A stretch of DNA of 64,000 bases from positions 52,163 through 116,162 of the forward strand of contig JAAYMK010000032.1 of the NCBI GenBank assembly GCA_012521405.1. The letters run 5' to 3'. The notes beneath the pieces were generated by a model that saw nothing but the letters and a program-made list of their open reading frames with translations, made no database searches and was not told the DNA's origin. Positions 59,759 to 64,000 of this stretch are shown in pieces (the first letter of the stretch is position 1; every line of letters starts with the position of its first letter). Origin of the DNA: Bacillota bacterium (GTDB lineage Bacteria > Bacillota > Dethiobacteria > Dethiobacterales > Dethiobacteraceae). A program made the translations under genes and the position numbers.

Positions 59759-61722
59759 TTGGTCACTCTTTTCCCTAAACTTATTAAAAGATAAAGGCCA
59801 AAAGTATAAAGCAGGCCAAAAACTATTCCCAGCCACAAACCGTGGAAAGAACGCAACAGCGTATTATAACCCGGCGTGGTAAAATGCATAAAAGTATTGA
59901 CTACCGCCACGGCGGCAATACCGCCAAAGGTCAAAAGGGCTGCCGTAATGGGCTTGCGGTAGCCTTTGGCCGCCAGCACCAGCCCCAAAAAGGCCAGGGG
60001 ATAACCGATGAGAAATTCTTTAAAGCGCGGGCGGACAAGCAGCACATTACTTAAAATAATGCGCAGTTTTTGCTCTAAATCAAGCACCGGGATCCCCGCC
60101 GTATGGCCGGTACGTCCCACGTAAATATAGCCTACCACCGCCAGCACAGCCAAAACCACCATGTAGCCTAAAACCAGGGGCTGCTGCCAAATTTGGCGCA
60201 GCATCGCCACTGCTTCTTTGACCGTCCATTTCTTTATATGCCCATAGACCACAGTCTTGGCGCTAACCACTGCTATAAGCACTAAGGGCAGCAGATGCAC
60301 CAGCTTCACGCCTCTAAAAAGCGGTACCCCGGAGGTAAAGAGGGGGCTGGAAGTAAGGCCAAGCACCACCAACCCGCCGCCAATTAAAACCACAAAGGTA
60401 CGCACTAAAGTAACCAAGGCATAGCGTACAGCCGCCTTTGTAGGCAGGTTCTGTTCCGGCAGGCGGTTTAACTGCTGTGTTACCACCGCCAGGGAGGAAA
60501 AAATCATGGCGGCCAAAATGGAAGCAAGCTGCAGGGCAAAGGTGTGGGAAAAGACCACAAAAAGCCCTCCCAGGCCCAAAAAGCCCACGCTAAGCACCGC
60601 CCACAGCAGTTGATGATACTGTCCGCAAATTTCCGCCAAAAGCAGTGTCCCTGCCGCCGCCACCCCTAAAAGCATGAGCAAAATCAAGGCGCGGCCTTGT
60701 TTGGGGGTAGCAAAGGCCGTGGCCGGCCCGGTGGTATAACCCAGCTCTTCAAGCCTTTGTGCCACTGCTGCAATCAGGTCCATTCCCTTTTGGTAGAAGG
60801 CAGGATCATTGGTATCAATGCGCACATACAAAAGGCGCACACGCCGCTCCTGCACCGCATTAACAATATTATGCACATTTTCCCGGGGGAAATTGGAATG
60901 CACAAGCACTGTGCTGTAATCGGTAAGAGACGCCAGTTTCTGTGACCCTTCCTGGCGCGGGTTATACTCAATAATCCCAAAAGAGACCCCTGCTTCCTTT
61001 AGCATTTCCGCTGTAAGCTGCAGGAAAGAATCATTGCCGGTCACTTCTTCCCCTTCAAAAACCACGGCGGAAAGCGACTCCTTGGGTAAAGTCAAAAACT
61101 CTGCCAAAGTTTCCCCGACAGCTTCGGCATTGTTTAAAAATTTATTATCAATACGAGGCACAATGCGCAACCCTAAAGAGAGGATACTTGCTTTATCCTG
61201 CTCATCAAGCCCTATGCGCAGCTGTTCCACCCGTTTTATAGTGTCCGTAATTTCCACCACATAAGTATTATCGCCTGCATAAATTTTTACCGGCCGCTCC
61301 AGTTTCAGCTCTGCTTTATGGGCCAGCCGCCTGGCCAGTTCCTGCTTTTCCGTGGTTAAATAAACCGCCGTGGGGGAAACTTTTCCTGCCGCCAAAAGCT
61401 CATTTAACTTTGCGTTTTGTACGCCAATGGTGCGCCAGGCGTTTAAAAGCTCACCGCCCGTCTGCACCGTCAAAAGCCCTTCCTGGCGGTAGCGTTCCAC
61501 GGAAGCTTCCCGTAAACCTATGGCCGTAACGCCCATTTTTTTCAGTTCCGCCAGCATTTGGTGGCGGGTAACATTGGCCCGCTCCGCCAAGGCGGTTAAA
61601 TCATCAAAATCCACGGTAATTTCCACTTGATTATGCCGGCGCTCAATGGCATCACTGCGCCACACTAAAAAGGCGCCGGTAACAACGGCGATAATAACTA
61701 AACAAGTTAGGATCTTTTTCAT
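59755..61722 (-). CDS. DUF5693 family multi-pass membrane protein
   Basis: A 655-residue protein. An N-terminal helix (about 4-18) leads into a soluble outer domain (about 25-340) with GVTAIGLREASVERY and DYSTVLVHSNFPRENVHNI. From about 350 to 645 come eight to ten membrane helices. This fits the uncharacterised DUF5693 family, often next to csaB in clostridia. The 4-nt overlap with csaB suggests work on the same polymer, perhaps its export or pyruvylation; this is inference only. Confidence 0.82.
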   Translation of the reverse strand: MKKILTCLVIIAVVTGAFLVWRSDAIERRHNQVEITVDFDDLTALAERANVTRHQMLAELKKMGVTAIGLREASVERYRQEGLLTVQTGGELLNAWRTIGVQNAKLNELLAAGKVSPTAVYLTTEKQELARRLAHKAELKLERPVKIYAGDNTYVVEITDTIKRVEQLRIGLDEQDKASILSLGLRIVPRIDNKFLNNAEAVGETLAEFLTLPKESLSAVVFEGEEVTGNDSFLQLTAEMLKEAGVSFGIIEYNPRQEGSQKLASLTDYSTVLVHSNFPRENVHNIVNAVQERRVRLLYVRIDTNDPAFYQKGMDLIAAVAQRLEELGYTTGPATAFATPKQGRALILLMLLGVAAAGTLLLAEICGQYHQLLWAVLSVGFLGLGGLFVVFSHTFALQLASILAAMIFSSLAVVTQQLNRLPEQNLPTKAAVRYALVTLVRTFVVLIGGGLVVLGLTSSPLFTSGVPLFRGVKLVHLLPLVLIAVVSAKTVVYGHIKKWTVKEAVAMLRQIWQQPLVLGYMVVLAVLAVVGYIYVGRTGHTAGIPVLDLEQKLRIILSNVLLVRPRFKEFLIGYPLAFLGLVLAAKGYRKPITAALLTFGGIAAVAVVNTFMHFTTPGYNTLLRSFHGLWLGIVFGLLYTFGLYLLISLGKRVTK

Positions 61723-61734
61723 AGGCCACCTCGT

Positions 61735-63036
61735 TTACCGTGCAAAATATGCTGTGCCGTCCTGGTTTTTGACATCCCATTCTAAATTTTGACCTGCACC
61801 CAGGACAAACACTTTAAACCCGGCCGCTTCCCAATCCTGGTGCCGCAGGGCGTTTCTGGTATCAAAGACAAGTCTTTGCCGCATCAAAGGCCCAATCTTT
61901 TCCGGGTTCAGGAAATTAAAGTCATCATGGTTCACCAAAAGCACTGCCAGATCCGCTTCATAGAGCGCCTCGGACAAAGAGGCAGCCCCTTTAGTTTTCA
62001 CAAAGGGATCATATGCCGCCACCGTAAAGCCCTCTTGTTTTAAAATCTCGGCAATTTTTAAACTAGGGCTTTCCCGGCAGTCATCCACATTGGGTTTATA
62101 AGTCAGCCCTAAAAGGGCTACTTTAGGCTTGGCCACACCGGCCAAGATTTTTTTCATGCTTTCCACCACATAACGGGGCATGCCGTCATTAATCTGCCGC
62201 GCTTTTTCAATGAGCTCGGCCCGGCCCCCGGCTTTTTCCACAATAAACCAGGGATCCACGGCAATACAGTGACCGCCCACCCCGGGCCCGGGCTGGTGGA
62301 TATTAACCCGCGGGTGTTTATTGGCAAAACGGATGGCCTCCCAAATATTCACCCCGGCATATTCGGCAATCTTGGCAAATTCATTGGCCAGGGCAATATT
62401 AACATCCCGGTACGTATTTTCCATCAGTTTTGTCATTTCCGCCGTGGTGGCATCCGTCTCATAAATTTCTCCTTTAACAAAGGTGGCATAAAGCTCCCTG
62501 GCCGCCGCCGCCGAGGCTTCATTAATCCCGCCCACCACACGGCTGTTTGTCACCAGTTCCTTTAAAATATTGCCCGGCAGCACCCGCTCGGGGCAAAAGG
62601 CCACCAAAACATCCCTGCCGATTTTAAAGCCGCTTTGGGCCAGAAGAGGCACCAGCACATCACAGGTGGTGCGGGGCGGTACGGTGGATTCCAAAATCAC
62701 AAGACTCCCTTTACGTAAATAAGGCAGAAGTGACTTGGCCGCACTTTTCACATAAGAAAGGTCGGCTTTTTTGCCGCCCGTAAAGGGCGTAGGAACAGCC
62801 AAGATAAAAGCATCAGCCACAGCAGGTACAGTTTGCGCCCGCAGGCGCCCGTCCCTGACAGCGGCTGCCACTTTTTCTGCTAAATACGGTTCAGTAATAT
62901 GAATTTTGCCCTGGTTAATAAGTTCCACCGCTTTTTCGTTGACATCCACACCAATGACCATGTGGCCGCTGTCTGCCAGCACCGTGGCCGTCGGCAGCCC
63001 AATATAACCAAGGCCGATGACGCAAATTGTTTTCAC
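61735..63036 (-). CDS. wecC: Nucleotide-sugar dehydrogenase, UDP-ManNAc dehydrogenase-like
   Basis: A 433-residue NAD-dependent enzyme oxidising a UDP-hexose to its uronate. VIGLGYIGLPTATVLADSG is the Rossmann loop; STVPPRTT and the catalytic Cys in GPGVGGHCIAVDPWF are intact, as is LLGLTYKPNVDDCRESPSLK. Features such as VPTPFTGGKKADLSYV favour UDP-ManNAc (WecC) over UDP-glucose. With wecB at 28997 it gives UDP-ManNAcA. 2 nt separate it from the upstream TagA-like gene. Confidence 0.9.
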   Translation of the reverse strand: MKTICVIGLGYIGLPTATVLADSGHMVIGVDVNEKAVELINQGKIHITEPYLAEKVAAAVRDGRLRAQTVPAVADAFILAVPTPFTGGKKADLSYVKSAAKSLLPYLRKGSLVILESTVPPRTTCDVLVPLLAQSGFKIGRDVLVAFCPERVLPGNILKELVTNSRVVGGINEASAAAARELYATFVKGEIYETDATTAEMTKLMENTYRDVNIALANEFAKIAEYAGVNIWEAIRFANKHPRVNIHQPGPGVGGHCIAVDPWFIVEKAGGRAELIEKARQINDGMPRYVVESMKKILAGVAKPKVALLGLTYKPNVDDCRESPSLKIAEILKQEGFTVAAYDPFVKTKGAASLSEALYEADLAVLLVNHDDFNFLNPEKIGPLMRQRLVFDTRNALRHQDWEAAGFKVFVLGAGQNLEWDVKNQDGTAYFAR

Positions 63037-63038
63037 AG

Positions 63039-63785
63039 TTACTCCTCCTCAAACTTTAACAGGCCGAATTTTTCTTTCAGCACCAGCAGCATAAATTTCG
63101 GCAGCACAGACATCCTGGCAATGCGTGTGGGCTCCTTCACCAGGCGCCAGCTCCATTCCAGACCTAGCTTCTGTAAAATCATGGGAGCCCGTTTCTTTTT
63201 GCCGCTGATGACATCAAAGCTGCCGCCTACCCCCATACAAACCGGAACTGCCAATTCCTGGCGGTAGGTTTGAATAAATTCTTCCTGTTTTGGGCTGCCC
63301 ATCCCCACAAAAAGCAGATCCGGCTTACTGGCTTTAATTTCAGCGACAACAGCTTTTTCTTCTTCCTGTTTAAAATAGCCGTCCCGGGTGCCGGCAATCT
63401 CAAGCCCCGGATAACTTTCCTCAAGCTTTTGGGCCACCGCCTCCGCCACGCCCGGTTCTGCGCCCAAAAGATAAATGCGCCACTTTCTTTGCGCGGCTTC
63501 CGCCACCAAAGCCATAAGCAAGTCCACCCCGGTGACCCGCTGGCGAAAAGGCTTGCCCAAAATCTTGCCGGCTAAAAGAATACCCACACCATCCGGAATA
63601 AATAAATCTGCACATAATAAAAGTTCCTTTAGTTTTCTATCCTTTAAAGTTTTCATAATCTTTTCCGGATTGATGGCCAGAATCCAAATAGATTTACGTG
63701 CGCCAATACTTTCGCGCACTTTTTTTACCGCATCACCATATGTCAAGGCATCTACAGGTGTTCCTAAAATTTCGTGTCTTTTCAT
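63039..63785 (-). CDS. WecG/TagA/CpsF family glycosyltransferase 2
   Basis: A 248-residue GT26 enzyme, a paralogue of that at 57912. Blocks: ILGTPVDALTYGDAV, AINPEKIMKTL, PDGVGILLAGKIL, YLLGAEPGVAEAVA and FVGMGSPKQEEFI. It precedes wecC, which would make UDP-ManNAcA, so this copy may be the ManNAcA (WecG-like) transferase and the other the ManNAc (TagA-like) one; inference. ATG 63785 is preferred over longer in-frame starts because the family begins shortly before the LGTPVD block. Confidence 0.9.
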   Translation of the reverse strand: MKRHEILGTPVDALTYGDAVKKVRESIGARKSIWILAINPEKIMKTLKDRKLKELLLCADLFIPDGVGILLAGKILGKPFRQRVTGVDLLMALVAEAAQRKWRIYLLGAEPGVAEAVAQKLEESYPGLEIAGTRDGYFKQEEEKAVVAEIKASKPDLLFVGMGSPKQEEFIQTYRQELAVPVCMGVGGSFDVISGKKKRAPMILQKLGLEWSWRLVKEPTRIARMSVLPKFMLLVLKEKFGLLKFEEE

Positions 63786-63886
63786 CCACTCACAGCTTTC
63801 CCTTAAAGTAAAAGGCATACAACTTACAATTATACCGCATCTTGTGGACCGCAACAATAGCATTAATTGGCGGCCTAAGGCCCTTT

Positions 63887-64000
63887 CTACCAGACAATAG
63901 TGACCTGCCGCGCATCATGATTCCAGTACACTTTAAAACCCAGCGCCTCCGCTATGGAGCGGGCCGGTAAAAAGGCCCGGTTATTTCTAATAATAATAGG
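63887..64000 (-). CDS. Copper amine oxidase N-terminal (stalk) domain protein, C-terminal fragment
   Basis: The last 37 codons of a minus-strand gene that continues beyond the window, ending at TAG (63889-63887). The visible end reads PIIIRNNRAFLPARSIAEAL, then GFKVYWNHDARQVTIVW. This is the typical end of the copper-amine-oxidase N-terminal-like repeat, common in secreted and wall-anchored clostridial proteins. Domain call is by eye from the xxNNRxFxPxRxIAEALGxxVxW pattern. The full protein and its function cannot be seen. Confidence 0.78.
   Translation of the reverse strand, partial: PIIIRNNRAFLPARSIAEALGFKVYWNHDARQVTIVW

Overview
The window reads as one continuous stretch of chromosome from an endospore-forming, Gram-positive-type anaerobe of the Bacillota, probably a clostridial-class lineage. 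The evidence is spo0F, sigG, spoIIR, spoIID, a spoIIQ-like gene, spoIIID, mbl and sigI/rsgI, a clostridial ferredoxin, three LytR-CpsA-Psr proteins, TagO and CsaB. Base composition looks near 50% GC throughout. I saw no rRNA, tRNA, CRISPR array, insertion sequence or prophage. The species cannot be named from this sequence.

Layout. 1-1748: 3' end of metX and a metallo-beta-lactamase-fold hydrolase. 1820-4000 (-): class A penicillin-binding protein. 4075-6358: polyamine operon pdaD-speE-speB. 6424-11743: pyrG, a 2[4Fe-4S] ferredoxin, a 32-residue small protein, spo0F, fba, transaldolase, glpX. 11817-14096 (-): a GH3 glycosidase where murA2/rho sit in Bacillus. 14358-17490: rpmE, DUF1385, prfA, prmC. 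17655-19014: sigG-spoIIR. 19145-22386: Na/Pi cotransporter, Fur-family regulator, YibE/F protein. 22510-24452 (-): larB-larC. 24623-30401: sua5, ywlE-like phosphatase, rpiB, glyA, upp, comEB, wecB, atpZ. 30482-39218: a complete nine-gene V/A-type ATPase operon. 39390-42648: a CofE-like ligase, glutamate dehydrogenase, nitroreductase. 42893-48405: ywmB, murA, spoIID, spoIIQ-like, spoIIID, mbl. 48436-48693 (-): a lone antitoxin-like gene. 48863-54624: three LCP proteins, a PHP phosphoesterase and TagO. 54693-56179 (-): sigI-rsgI. 56297-64000 (-): a cell-surface polymer block (murJ, two WecG/TagA glycosyltransferases, csaB, a DUF5693 membrane protein, wecC) and the tail of a copper-amine-oxidase-stalk protein.

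From pyrG to mbl the order follows the Bacillus subtilis arm pyrG-spo0F-fba-tal-(murA2)-glpX-rho-rpmE-prfA-prmC-spoIIR-ywlC-ywlE-rpiB-glyA-upp-atp-ywmB-murA-spoIID-spoIIQ-spoIIID-mbl. That makes the departures visible: no rho, a GH3 gene in its place, sigG inserted before spoIIR, and above all a V/A-type ATPase operon exactly where the F-type atp operon should be, with the F-type accessory gene atpZ still in front of it.

How the genes work together: PdaD, SpeB and SpeE make agmatine, putrescine and spermidine. Fba, transaldolase, GlpX and RpiB serve gluconeogenesis and pentose interconversion. The sporulation genes carry recognisable promoters: sigma-H for spo0F, sigma-F for sigG-spoIIR and spoIIQ, a probable sigma-E site for spoIIID, and a SigI-type site for sigI. 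WecB, WecC, the TagA-like enzymes, TagO, LCP proteins and CsaB point to a ManNAc/ManNAcA-containing, possibly pyruvylated secondary cell-wall polymer.
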